This document shows positions 1-10,332 of a stretch of DNA of 64,000 nucleotides, in pieces. Source of the stretch: Edaphochlamys debaryana (lineage: Eukaryota; Chlorophyta; Chlorophyceae; Chlamydomonadales); contig JAEHOE010000136.1 in the NCBI GenBank assembly GCA_016858145.1, positions 248,001-312,000 on the forward strand, read 5' to 3'. Each line of letters starts with the position of its first letter. Positions within the stretch are counted from its first letter, which is position 1. The notes under the pieces were generated by a model. The model was not told the DNA's origin. It did not search any database and worked only from the letters and a program-made list of their open reading frames with translations. The position numbers were made by a program, and so were the translations under genes.

Positions 1-806
1 CACACGGCGTTCGCCCGCCCGCCCGCCCGATCACGTCGACACGTACCCGACGTTTCAGCGGGAGATCGCTGATTCGCTGGTTTCCTTCCGTGCTCCATAC
101 TCAGCTGGGTGCAACAGAAAGATGAGGGGCGGGCCAAACGCGCACAGGTGACCACTTGACGAGCTTCCATGTCCATGGCCTTGGTGCCTGAACCGCACCT
201 ATGATCACCCTGAGTTGCCGATGGTCAGCCCTGAGCCTCCCCTTTCGACCAGCCTCGGCCGCCGCTGCATACAACATGAACAGTCGGCTCAACTGGGCCC
301 CCCCAGCTCGCTGCTCTCGCAATAACCGCAAAGCCCAGTGGTACGCTTGCACCACGACGGCTCCACGCCTCTACGTGGGCACCATCAACACCTGTAAGTG
401 CTCCTTCACAAGCCAGGCCCCGTAGCCTCAAGCCTCCCCTGGTGACTCCTTGCCTACTAAACTCCACCTGTGAAGCCCCATCCGTCGCTCCCTTTGCGCC
501 GGGAGGCCATCAGTGCACCCCGCTTGGTCCGAGAGGACGCGTCAGACATGACACGGTCAGTGGCCCGCACTCGGTTCTCGCCTCGACACATGCAAAGCGA
601 ACATCACCACCCCATGCCCAGAGCCCGTCCCAGGTCTCGCCTTGCCCTTCGCCACATCCACAAGCCTCACCGGCCCGCTCACTCGCGCCTGCACAAGCAT
701 CCCTCCCTCCACGAAATCCGACCGTTCCATAAGCGCCCAACGCTGCAATCAGTCACACCAAAAGAAGCCTCGGCAGAGCTCACGAGCCCCAGAACAGCCG
801 GGCGCC

Positions 807-1633
807 TCAGGCAGGCGGGTTGCCAGGCTGCTGCGCCTGTGCCTGTGCCTGCGCCGCCTGCTGCGCGGCAAGCTGCTGCTGGTACGCCGCCATCTGCTGG
901 GCGTACAGCTCCATGGAGGCTGCCGTACTTGCCGTACCCGCGCCAGCGCCGCCAGCCGCCGCCGCCATCTGCTGCTGCCATTGGTACGCCGCCATGAGCG
1001 CCGCCGGATCTGAGCCGTACGCCGCCGGGTAGGCGGCGGCAGCCGGGTTGCCGTACGCTGCGGCCATCTGAGCGGCGGCTGCCGCCGCCATCTGCGCTGC
1101 CGCCGCGGGCTGCGCACCGTAGCCCTGCACGCCGCCGTAGCCCTGGCCCGCCGCCGCCGCCGCCGCGGCTGCTGCCGCCGTGTAGCTCGCGGGGGCGTAC
1201 CCGTACGGCACCGCCGCCGCCACGGGGGCGCGCTGCTGCGCAGCTGCCGCCCCTGTTCCATTACCTGGCGCCGCCGCCGCCGTACCGTACGGCATGGCCC
1301 CCATCGCCGCCAGCCGGGCAGCGTACTGCTGCTGGTACAGCTCCTGCAGCTGGGCCTGCTCGGCGACCGTCGCGCCGCCGGGAGCGCTCGGCGCCGCCGC
1401 TGCTTGAGCTGCCGCCGCGGCGGCGGCCTGCAGGTACTGCTGGTACAGCTGCTGCTGGGCGGGGTCGAGTTGGGAGAGGGCCGCCGCCTCCGCAGCCGCG
1501 GCGGCAGCTGCCGCCGCCGGCGGGTCCTGAACCTGAGCCGCGGCTTGGTCGCCGGCAGCGGGGGCGCCTGCGGCCGCCGCTGCGGCTGCTGCCGCCGCCG
1601 CCAGGGTGCCTGTTCGTACCGTTGTTGCTGCCA
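807..1633 (-). pseudogene. C-terminal remodeler remnant, copy 1
   Basis: Downstream of the TAA at 1634-1636 the sequence still matches the last roughly 275 codons of the remodeler, down to the same PGNPPA ending and TGA. It is in a different frame from the exon above, because a small indel accompanies the new stop. It therefore lies in the presumed 3' UTR of the chimeric gene. It contains an ATG in its own frame shortly after the stop, but there is no reason to think it is translated separately. Confidence 0.55.
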
Positions 1634-3745
1634 TTACTCCTGGCACAGCGTGGCGCCGGCAGCGGCAGCCGCCGCGGCGTCAGCCTCGGTTGGCTGAGGC
1701 GCCGCCTGAGCGTCGTCCACAGGTGCGGCGGCGAGGGGCTGCTCGGTCGGCGCTTGGGCCTCGGGAGCCGCTGCCGCCGCCACCTGAGCCTGGGCCGCCT
1801 CAGCCGCTGCTTGCGCCTGTGCCGCCTCCGCGGCCGCTTGCGCCTGTGCGGCCTCCGCGGCCGCCTGAGCCTGCTGAGCCGCCGCCATCTGAGCCGCGGC
1901 CTCCGCGGCAGCCTCCGCCGCCGCCGCTGGGGCGTGCGCCTCTGCCGCCGCCGCCGCCTCCGACGGTTGTGCGGCCTGCAGGGCCTCAGCTGCCACTGGC
2001 TGTGCCGGGTGCGCGAAGGCCGGCTGAGGAGCCTCCGTCGGGGGCTGCGGCGGTGCCTCGGGGGCTGCAGCCTCCGCCGCCACCGTCTGGACCGCCTCCA
2101 CCAGCTGAGCCGCCATCGCCGCCAGCTGCGCCCCCACCGCGTGAATTGCGGCCACCGGCACCGCCTCAAGCGCCGCCATAAAAGTAGCCTTCAAGTTCGC
2201 CGCGTGCATCGCCGCCGCCTCCGCAGCCGCCACCGCCTCCGTCGCTGCCTGTGCATGCGCCTGCGCTTGTGCGTCCGCGGCTGCCTGCGCCTGCGCTGCC
2301 GTGTCCACCGCAGCAGGGACCGGTGCCCAGGCCGCGGGCACCTGCTCCGCTGGCGGCTGCTGGAGCTCCGCTCCCGCCGTCTGCGGCAGGGGCTGAGCCG
2401 GCGGAGGAGCCATGGGCGTCGGCCCTGGTGGCCCCAGCTGCGGCTGCGGCTCCTGTGGAGGGTGCGGACGGCGGGGCAGTCGGGCTTGCATGCGGCACTT
2501 GAGCACGCAGCGGCCGTTGCCCTGTTTAATCGGGGTGTGCAGCTATGCACCTCAGTGGGAGGGCGGGTCGGAAAAACACCACTAGTGAGGGGGCTGGTCG
2601 GTGGGATGGTCTAGGGGCACAGGAAGAGGGGATGCGATTGTGGCTTGCAGGGATGGGAGGAAGGTCGGGACCGATGTGGGCCGGTGGGGAGGGTACATTT
2701 TGGGGCATTTTAGGCGAAGGTCAGTGCCTTAAGCTAGACCCCACGTTACCCCAACCGCACGCCCCACGCTACCCTACCCTAGGTCACGTACTATTACTCC
2801 TCACCTGGGCTGGGGATGGCCGGCTGCTGGCAGCACCTCCGCTGTCGCCACTCGGAGCAGGAGACACGATCTGGGCATTTACAGTATGCACACAAGTGAG
2901 GCAGGCCCACAGGGCAAAGTGGATGCCGAGCCCCGGGATAGGCAGGTGATGAAGGGGACTCATGAGACCCCCGCCTACAGCAGCTTGCAGCATCACAGCG
3001 CACTACTGCGGCCTACTACTACTGCCTCACCTGGGCTGGGGATGGCCGGCTGCTGGCGGCACCTCCGCTGTCGCCACTCGGAGCGGAAGACACCTGGGCA
3101 TGCACAAAATGCACATAAGGCAGGCTACAGCGCAAAGTTGATGCCGAGCCTGGGCCAGGCAGGTGATGAAGGGGACTCATGAGGCCCACGCGACAGCAGC
3201 TTGCAGCAGCACTGCACCCCGCCCGCACTGACACTCGTTTTGGGGAGGATGATGATGATGATGGCCGGCCAACTCACCGGAACCGGGCCGGAACCGGTGC
3301 TAGGCTGCGGGACTGCGAGTGCTGACTGTCTAGGAGTCCGTGGCCGGTTTGAGAGCGATGACGGTGGTGCGGCCTGCTGCTGCTGCGGTGGGCGAGGTCG
3401 GCGAAACTGACGGGTCTCTTCGCCCAATTCCAACGCCCGGTCTGCCAAGCCTTGCAGCAGCTCCTCCGGTTGAAGCTGCTGGTCTGGCGGCTGAGCCTGC
3501 GACTGCTGCTCCAGCTTCTGCAGCTCCCGGACTTTGCAGAACCCGCAGAAAAAGTCGCCGAGGCAGGTCAGAACATCTTCCCGGAGTTTTATCACCCTCC
3601 GGGCCGCCGGCAAAACCTGTTTAGTCTGAAGTTCACGGCTAACGCAGCATATCGGAGTGGCTTCTGCCCAAGGAGCCAAGGTAACGTCAGTCGCGGCGGT
3701 GACTGGCGCCGAGAGCACATCCGTTTCGAGGATGGGTGGAAGCAT
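1634..3745 (-). CDS. Candidate chimeric gene, copy 1 (unknown N-terminus fused to remodeler-derived Ala/Gln tail)
   Basis: Four minus-strand exons can be joined, all in phase 0: 3745-3278, 3093-3031, 2870-2805 and 2521-1634, giving 494 residues. The donors are good (GTGAGT, GTGAGG, GTGAGG) and each acceptor ends in CAG. Exon 1 encodes about 156 residues that I do not recognise, with a Cys-bearing stretch (LGDFFCGFC) and a Gln/Leu-rich, possibly coiled segment. Exons 2 and 3 are near-identical 21- and 22-residue cassettes (APSGDSGGAASSRPSPAQ). Exon 4 begins GNGRCVLKC and then matches the C-terminal Ala/Gln/Pro region of the remodeler, but it ends at a TAA after LCQE that the parent lacks. The ATG at 3745 is the first in the frame. 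The consistent phases support a real gene, although no transcript evidence or recognised domain is available. The alternative is a duplicated pseudogene. Confidence 0.4.
2801..3213 (-). repeat. Tandem mini-exon duplication (about 226-bp period), unit 1
   Basis: Two similar blocks start at 2801 and 3027. Each holds a 63-66 bp exon-like cassette with flanking acceptor and donor plus part of the adjoining intron. The encoded cassettes are nearly the same peptide. Because each cassette is a multiple of three and phase 0, duplication adds residues without disturbing the frame. Confidence 0.75.
3310..3339. repeat. Micro-inversion site, orientation A
   Basis: A GGACT/AGTCC inverted repeat (3310-3314 and 3335-3339) encloses 20 bases. 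At the matching place in unit 2 (7255-7284) the same arms enclose the reverse complement of those bases, with 19 of 20 matching. The segment lies in exon 1 of the candidate chimeric gene. Confidence 0.9.
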
Positions 3746-4751
3746 TTGCGTGACGCTAACGACGAGTTCATACCCTTGCAATTCGCGGCTTGAGGCGCTT
3801 GTAGGTTGCCCGCATGGTTTTGGGCGCGACTCGATCGGCGACAGTCCTCTTTTTGTCGCGCTTCAGGCTTTAGCCAACTCGAAGCCTGCTAGAAGTTGAC
3901 CGTTAAGCTTATGCCAGTCGCGCCTTTGTATGTAGCGCTGTGCACACGGCGTTCGCCCGCCCGCCCGCCCGATCACGTCGACACGTACCCGACGTTTCAG
4001 CGGGAGATCGCTGATTCGCTGGTTTCCTTCCGTGCTCCATACTCAGCTGGGTGCAACAGAAAGACGAGGGGCGGTCCAACGCGCACAGGTGACCACTTGA
4101 CGAGCTTCCATGTCCATGGCCTTGGTGCCTGAACCGCACCGCCGTATGATTCCCCTGAGTTGCCGATAGTCCGCCCTGAGCCTCCCCTTTCGACCAGCCT
4201 CGGCCGCCGCTGCATACAACATGAACAGTCGGCTCAACTGGGCCCCCCCAGCTCGCTGCTCTCGCAATAACCGCAAAGCCCAGTGGTACGCTTGCACCAC
4301 GACGGCTCCACGCCTCTACGTGGGCACCATCAACACCTGTAAGTATCCCTTCACAAGCCAGGCCCCGTAGCCTCAAGCCTCCCCTGGTGACTCCTTGCCT
4401 ACTAAACTCCACCTGTGAAGCCCCATCCGTCGCTCCCTTTGCGCCGGGAGGCCATCAGTGCACCCCGCTTGGTCCGAGAGGACGCGTCAGACATGACACG
4501 GTCAGTGGCCCGCACTCGGTTCTCGCCTCGACACATGCAAAGCGAACATCACCACCCCATGCCCAGAGCCCGTCCCAGGTCTCGCCTTACCCTTCACCAC
4601 ATCCACAAGCCTCACCGGCCCGCTCACTCGCGCCTGCACAAGCATCCCTCCCTCCACAAAATCCGACCGTTGCATAAGCGCCCAACGCTGCAATCAGTCA
4701 CACCAAAAGAAGCCTCGGCAGAGCTCACGAGCCCCAGAACAGCCGGGCGCC

Positions 4752-5578
4752 TCAGGCAGGCGGGTTGCCAGGCTGCTGCGCCTGTGCCTGTGCCTGCGCC
4801 GCCTGCTGCGCGGCAAGCTGCTGCTGGTACGCCGCCATCTGCTGGGCGTACAGCTCCATGGAGGCTGCCGTACTTGCCGTACCCGCGCCAGCGCCGCCAG
4901 CCGCCGCCGCCATCTGCTGCTGCCATTGGTACGCCGCCATGAGCGCCGCCGGATCTGAGCCGTACGCCGCCGGGTAGGCAGCGGCAGCCGGGTTGCCGTA
5001 CGCTGCGGCCATCTGAGCGGCGGCTGCCGCCGCCATCTGCGCTGCCGCCGCGGGCTGCGCACCGTAGCCCTGCACGCCGCCGTAGCCCTGGCCCGCCGCC
5101 GCCGCCGCCGCGGCTGCTGCCGCCGTGTAGCTCGCGGGGGCGTACCCGTACGGCACCGCCGCCGCCACGGGGGCGCGCTGCTGCGCAGCTGCCGCCCCTG
5201 TTCCACCACCTGGCGCCGCCGCCGCCGTACCGTACGGCATGGCCCCCATCGCCGCCAGCCGGGCAGCGTACTGCTGCTGGTACAGCTCCTGCAGCTGGGC
5301 CTGCTCGGCGACCGTCGCGCCGCCGGGAGCGCTCGGCGCCGCCGCTGCTTGAGCTGCCGCCGCGGCGGCGGCCTGCAGGTACTGCTGGTACAGCTGCTGC
5401 TGGGCGGGGTCGAGTTGGGAGAGGGCCGCCGCCTCCGCAGCCGCGGCGGCAGCTGCCGCCGCCGGCGGGTCCTGAACCTGAGCCGCGGCTTGGTCGCCGG
5501 CAGCGGGGGCGCCTGCGGCCGCCGCTGCGGCTGCTGCCGCCGCCGCCAGGGTGCCTGTTCGTACCGTTGTTGCTGCCA
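4752..5578 (-). pseudogene. C-terminal remodeler remnant, copy 2
   Basis: This is the same frame-shifted remnant as in unit 1, with only a handful of base differences, for example GGG in place of GNG in one short run. It ends in the same PGNPPA plus TGA as the parent gene. The shared frameshift and stop show that these lesions arose before the two units were duplicated from each other. Confidence 0.55.
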
Positions 5579-7690
5579 TTACTCCTGGCACAGCGTGGCG
5601 CCGGCAGCGGCAGCCGCCGCGGCGTCAGCCTCGGTTGGCTGAGGCGCCGCCTGAGCGTCGTCCACAGGTGCGGCGGCGAGGGGCTGCTCGGTCGGCGCTT
5701 GGGCCTCGGGAGCCGCTGCCGCCGCCACCTGAGCCTGGGCCGCCTCAGCCGCTGCTTGCGCCTGTGCCGCCTCCGCGGCCGCTTGCGCCTGTGCGGCCTC
5801 CGCGGCCGCCTGAGCCTGCTGAGCCGCCGCCATCTGAGCCGCGGCCTCCGCGGCAGCCTCCGCCGCCGCCGCTGGGGCGTGCGCCTCTGCCGCCGCCGCC
5901 GCCTCCGACGGTTGTGCGGCCTGCAGGGCCTCAGCTGCCACTGGCTGTGCCGGGTGCGCGAAGGCCGGCTGAGGAGCCTCCGTCGGGGGCTGCGGCGGTG
6001 CCTCGGGGGCTGCAGCCTCCGCCGCCACCGTCTGGACCGCCTCCACCAGCTGAGCCGCCATCGCCGCCAGCTGCGCCCCCACCGCGTGAATTGCGGCCAC
6101 CGGCACCGCCTCAAGCGCCGCCATAAAAGTAGCCTTCAAGTTCGCCGCGTGCATCGCCGCCGCCTCCGCAGCCGCCACCGCCTCCGTCGCTGCCTGTGCA
6201 TGCGCCTGCGCTTGTGCGTCCGCGGCTGCCTGCGCCTGCGCTGCCGTGTCCACCGCAGCAGGGACCGGTGCCCAGGCCGCGGGCACCTGCTCCGCTGGCG
6301 GCTGCTGGAGCTCCGCTCCCGCCGTCTGCGGCAGGGGCTGAGCCGGCGGAGGAGCCATGGGCGTCGGCCCTGGTGGCCCCAGCTGCGGCTGCGGCTCCTG
6401 TGGAGGGTGCGGACGGCGGGGCAGTCGGGCTTGCATGCGGCACTTGAGCACGCAGCGGCCGTTGCCCTGTTTAATCGGGGTGTGCAGCTATGCACCTCAG
6501 TGGGAGGGCGGGTCGGAAAAACACCACTAGTGAGGGGGCTGGTCGGTGGGATGGTCTAGGGGCACAGGAAGAGGGGATGCGATTGTGGCTTGCAGGGATG
6601 GGAGGAAGGTCGGGACCGATGTGGGCCGGTGGGGAGGGTACATTTTGGGGCATTTTAGGCGAAGGTCAGTGCCTTAAGCTAGACCCCACGTTACCCCAAC
6701 CGCACGCCCCACGCTACCCTACCCTAGGTCACGTACTATTACTCCTCACCTGGGCTGGGGATGGCCGGCTGCTGGCAGCACCTCCGCTGTCGCCACTCGG
6801 AGCAGGAGACACGATCTGGGCATTTACAATATGCACACAAGTGAGGCAGGCCCACAGGGCAAAGTGGATGCCGAGCCCCGGGATAGGCAGGTGATGAAGG
6901 GGACTCATGAGACCCCCGCCTACAGCAGCTTGCAGCATCACAGCGCACTACTGCGGCCTACTACTACTGCCTCACCTGGGCTGGGGATGGCCGGCTGCTG
7001 GCGGCACCTCCGCTGTCGCCACTCGGAGCGGAAGACACCTGGGCATGCACAAAATGCACATAAGGCAGGCTACAGCGCAAAGTTGATGCCGAGCCTGGGC
7101 CAGGCAGGTGATGAAGGGGACTCATGAGGCCCACGCGACAGCAGCTTGCAGCAGCACTGCACCCCGCCCGCACTGACACTCGTTTTGGGGAGGATGATGA
7201 TGATGATGGCCGGCCAACTCACCGGAACCGGGCCGGAACCGGTGCTAGGCTGCGGGACTCCTAGACAGTCAGCACTCGGAGTCCGTGGCCGGTTTGAGAG
7301 CGATGACGGTGGTGCGGCCTGCTGCTGCTGCGGTGGGCGAGGTCGGCGAAACTGACGGGTCTCTTCGCCCAATTCCAACGCCCGGTCTGCCAAGCCTTGC
7401 AGCAGCTCCTCCGGTTGAAGCTGCTGGTCTGGCGGCTGAGCCTGCGACTGCTGCTCCAGCTTCTGCAGCTCCCGGACTTTGCAGAACCCGCAGAAAAAGT
7501 CGCCGAGGCAGGTCAGAACATCTTCCCGGAGTTTTATCACCCTCCGGGCCGCCGGCAAAACCTGTTTAGTCTGAAGTTCACGGCTAACGCAGCATATCGG
7601 AGTGGCTTCTGCCCAAGGAGCCAAGGTAACGTCAGTCGCGGCGGTGACTGGCGCCGAGAGCACATCCGTTTCGAGGATGGGTGGAAGCAT
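5579..7690 (-). CDS. Candidate chimeric gene, copy 2
   Basis: The exon structure is the same as in copy 1, shifted by 3,945 bases: 7690-7223, 7038-6976, 6815-6750 and 6466-5579, again 494 residues. The last exon is identical in translation to copy 1. In exon 1 the micro-inversion at 7260-7279 replaces PRQSALA of copy 1 by PSADCLG without breaking the frame. No function can be assigned. Both copies keep all splice sites and open frames, which a long-dead pseudogene would be expected to lose. Confidence 0.4.
6746..7158 (-). repeat. Tandem mini-exon duplication, unit 2
   Basis: This is the same duplicated cassette as in unit 1, shifted by 3,945 bases. It differs by a single base in the segment upstream of the second cassette (catttacaat against catttacagt). 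Confidence 0.75.
7255..7284. repeat. Micro-inversion site, orientation B
   Basis: The 20 bases 7260-7279 (cctagacagtcagcactcgg) are the reverse complement of 3315-3334 apart from the last base. They sit between the same 5-bp inverted arms. Flanking sequence on both sides is identical between the two units, so the change is a local inversion and not a cluster of substitutions. Confidence 0.9.
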
Positions 7691-7887
7691 TTGCGTGACG
7701 CTAACGACGAGTTCATACCCTTGCAATTCGCGGCTTGAGGCGCTTGTAGGTTGCCCGCATGGTTTTGGGCGCGACTCGATCGGCGACAGTCCTCTTTTTG
7801 TCGCGCTTCAGGCTTTAGCCAACTCGAAGCCTGCTAGAAGTTGACCGTTAAGCTTATGCCAGTCGCGCCTTTGTATGTAGCGCTGTG

Positions 7888-10332
7888 CACACGGCGTTCG
7901 CCCGCCCGCCCGCCCGATCACGTCGACACGTACCCGACGTTTCAGCGGGAGATCGCTGATTCGCTGGTTTCCTTCCGTGCTCCATACTCAGCTGGGTGCA
8001 ACAGAAAGACGAGGGGCGGTCCAACGCGCACAGGTGACCACTTGACGAGCTTCCATGTCCATGGCCTTGGTGCCTGAACCGCACCGCCGTATGATTCCCC
8101 TGAGTTGCCGATAGTCCGCCCTGAGCCTCCCCTTTCGACCAGCCTCGGCCGCCGCTGCATACAACATGAACAGTCGGCTCAACTGGGCCCCCCCAGCTCG
8201 CTGCTCTCGCAATAACCGCAAAGCCCAGTGGTACGCTTGCACCACGACGGCTCCACGCCTCTACGTGGGCACCATCAACACCTGTAAGTATCCCTTCACA
8301 AGCCAGGCCCCGTAGCCTCAAGCCTCCCCTGGTGACTCCTTGCCTACTAAACTCCACCTGTGAAGCCCCATCCGTCGCTCCCTTTGCGCCGGGAGGCCAT
8401 CAGTGCACCCCGCTTGGTCCGAGAGGACGCGTCAGACATGACACGGTCAGTGGCCCGCACTCGGTTCTCGCCTCGACACATGCAAAGCGAACATCACCAC
8501 CCCATGCCCAGAGCCCGTCCCAGGTCTCGCCTTACCCTTCACCACATCCACAAGCCTCACCGGCCCGCTCACTCGCGCCTGCACAAGCATCCCTCCCTCC
8601 ACAAAATCCGACCGTTGCATAAGCGCCCAACGCTGCAATCAGTCACACCAAAAGAAGCCTCGGCAGAGCTCACGAGCCCCAGAACAGCCGGGCGCCTCAG
8701 GCAGGCGGGTTGCCAGGCTGCTGCGCCTGTGCCTGTGCCTGCGCCGCCTGCTGCGCGGCAAGCTGCTGCTGGTACGCCGCCATCTGCTGGGCGTACAGCT
8801 CCATGGAGGCTGCCGTACTTGCCGTACCCGCGCCAGCGCCGCCAGCCGCCGCCGCCATCTGCTGCTGCCATTGGTACGCCGCCATGAGCGCCGCCGGATC
8901 TGAGCCGTACGCCGCCGGGTAGGCGGCGGCAGCCGGGTTGCCGTACGCTGCGGCCATCTGAGCGGCGGCTGCCGCCGCCATCTGCGCTGCCGCCGCGGGC
9001 TGCGCACCGTAGCCCTGCACGCCGCCGTAGCCCTGGCCCGCCGCCGCCGCCGCCGCGGCGGCTGCCGCAGCGTAGCTCGCGGGGGCGTACCCGTACGGCA
9101 CCGCCGCCGCCACGGGCGCGCGCTGCTGCGCAGCCGCCGCCCCTGTTCCACCACCTGGCGCCGCCGCCGCCGTACTGTACGGCATGGCCCCCATCGCCGC
9201 CAGCTGGGCAGCGTACTGCTGCTGGTACAGCTCCTGGAGCTGGGCCTGCTCGGCGGCCGTCGCGCCGCCGGGAGCGCTCGGCGCCGCCGCTGCCTGCGCC
9301 GCCGCCGCGGCGGCGGCCTGCAGGTACTGCTGCTGGTACTGCTGGTACAGCTGCTGCTGGGCGGGGTCGAGTTGGGCGAGGGCCGCCGCCTCCGCGGCCG
9401 CGGCTGCCGCTGCCGCCGCCGCCGGATCCTGGGCCTGAGCCGCGGCTTGGTCGCCGGCAGCCGGGGCGCCCGCGGCTGCCGCTGAGGCTGCCGCCGCCGC
9501 CGCCAGGGCGGCCTGCTCATACTGTTGCTGGTACAGCGCGGCAGCCACCGCAGCGGCGTCAGCCTCCCTTGGCTGAGGCGCCGCCTGAGCGTCGGCCGCA
9601 GGTGCGGCGGCGTGGGGCTGCTCGGTCGGCGCTTGGGCCTCGGGAGCCGCTGCCGCCGCCACCTGAGCCTGGGCCGCCTCAGCCGCTGCTTGCGCCTGTG
9701 CCGCCTCCGCGGCCGCTTGCGCCTGTGCGGCCTCCGCGGCTGCCTGAGCCTGCTGAGCCGCCGCCAACTGCGCCGTGGCGTCCGCTGCCGCCTGTGCTAC
9801 TGCCGCCGCCTGGGCGTGCGCCTCTGCCGCCGCCGCAGCCTCCGACGGCTGTGCGGCTTGCAGGGCCTCAGCTGCCGTTGGCTGTGCCGGGTGCGCAAAG
9901 GCCGGCTGGGGAGCTTCCGGTGGTGGCTGCGGCAGTGCCTCGGGGGCTGCCGCCTCTGGCGCAACCGCCTGACGCCCCTCCGCCTGCCGCGCCTCCGCCA
10001 GCTGTGCCTCCGCCGCCGCCACCTGGGCATGCGCCGCCTCAAGCGCCGCCGCCGCCGCCGCCTGCTCGTAAGCCGCGTGCATCGCCGCCGCCTGCGCCGC
10101 CACCGCCTCCATCGCCGCCTGCGCTTGTGCGTCCGCGGCTGCCTGCGCCTGCGCTGCTGCGTCCGCCGTGAGAGGGACCGGCGCCCAAGCCGCAGGTACC
10201 TGCCCCGCTGGCGGCTGCTGGAGCTCCGCTCCAGTCGTCTCTAGCGGCTGAGCCGGCGGCGGCGCCGACGCTTCGACTTCCATGGGCGTTGGCCCTGGTG
10301 GCCCCTGCGGCGGCTGCAGCTCCTGCGGAGGC
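7888..10332. repeat. Parental segment of the tandem array
   Basis: This stretch matches the first 2.46 kb of both tandem units. It covers the 3' flank and the last roughly 545 codons of the chromatin-remodeler gene. Identity is very high from 7888 to about 9050 and lower from about 9060 to 10332. Homology to the units stops near the codons for PPQE; beyond that point the remodeler gene continues while the units carry unrelated sequence. This is therefore the likely donor of the copied part. Confidence 0.85.

Larger units (their letters stand above)
1..3942. repeat. Tandem duplication unit 1 (3,945-bp period)
   Basis: This unit repeats almost exactly as the next 3,945 bp. Bases 1 to about 2462 match the 3' end and 3' flank of the chromatin-remodeler gene downstream (7888 to about 10332). 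Bases from about 2462 to 3942 match nothing else in the window. Unit 1 differs from unit 2 by a few substitutions and small indels near 122-210 and 403, by an A/G difference at 1035, by two bases near 1259, and by a 20-bp micro-inversion at 3315-3334. Base 1 is also where units 2 and 3 begin, so the array may continue to the left of the window. Confidence 0.95.
3943..7887. repeat. Tandem duplication unit 2 (3,945 bp)
   Basis: This is a second, nearly identical copy of the preceding unit, at an offset of 3,945 bases through the coding parts. It ends where the third, parental segment begins at 7888. The near identity includes introns and flanks, which points to a recent duplication or ongoing gene conversion. 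It carries the same candidate chimeric gene and the same C-terminal remnant. Confidence 0.95.

Noticed and set aside
1622..2614. 330-codon Leu/Arg-rich plus-strand open frame (also at 5567-6559)
   Set aside because: It is antisense to the better-supported minus-strand frame and has no domain or splice context; high GC makes long antisense frames common.
4624..6114. 496-codon Arg-rich open frame on the minus strand in unit 2
   Set aside because: It is an out-of-frame reading of the Ala/Gln-rich remodeler copy; its composition is a by-product of GCC/CGC repeats.
7854..8357. 167-codon minus-strand frame in the remodeler 3' flank, repeated in unit 2
   Set aside because: It lies in the 3' untranslated flank; the corresponding stretch in unit 1 is broken by small indels, so there is no sign of selection on the frame.
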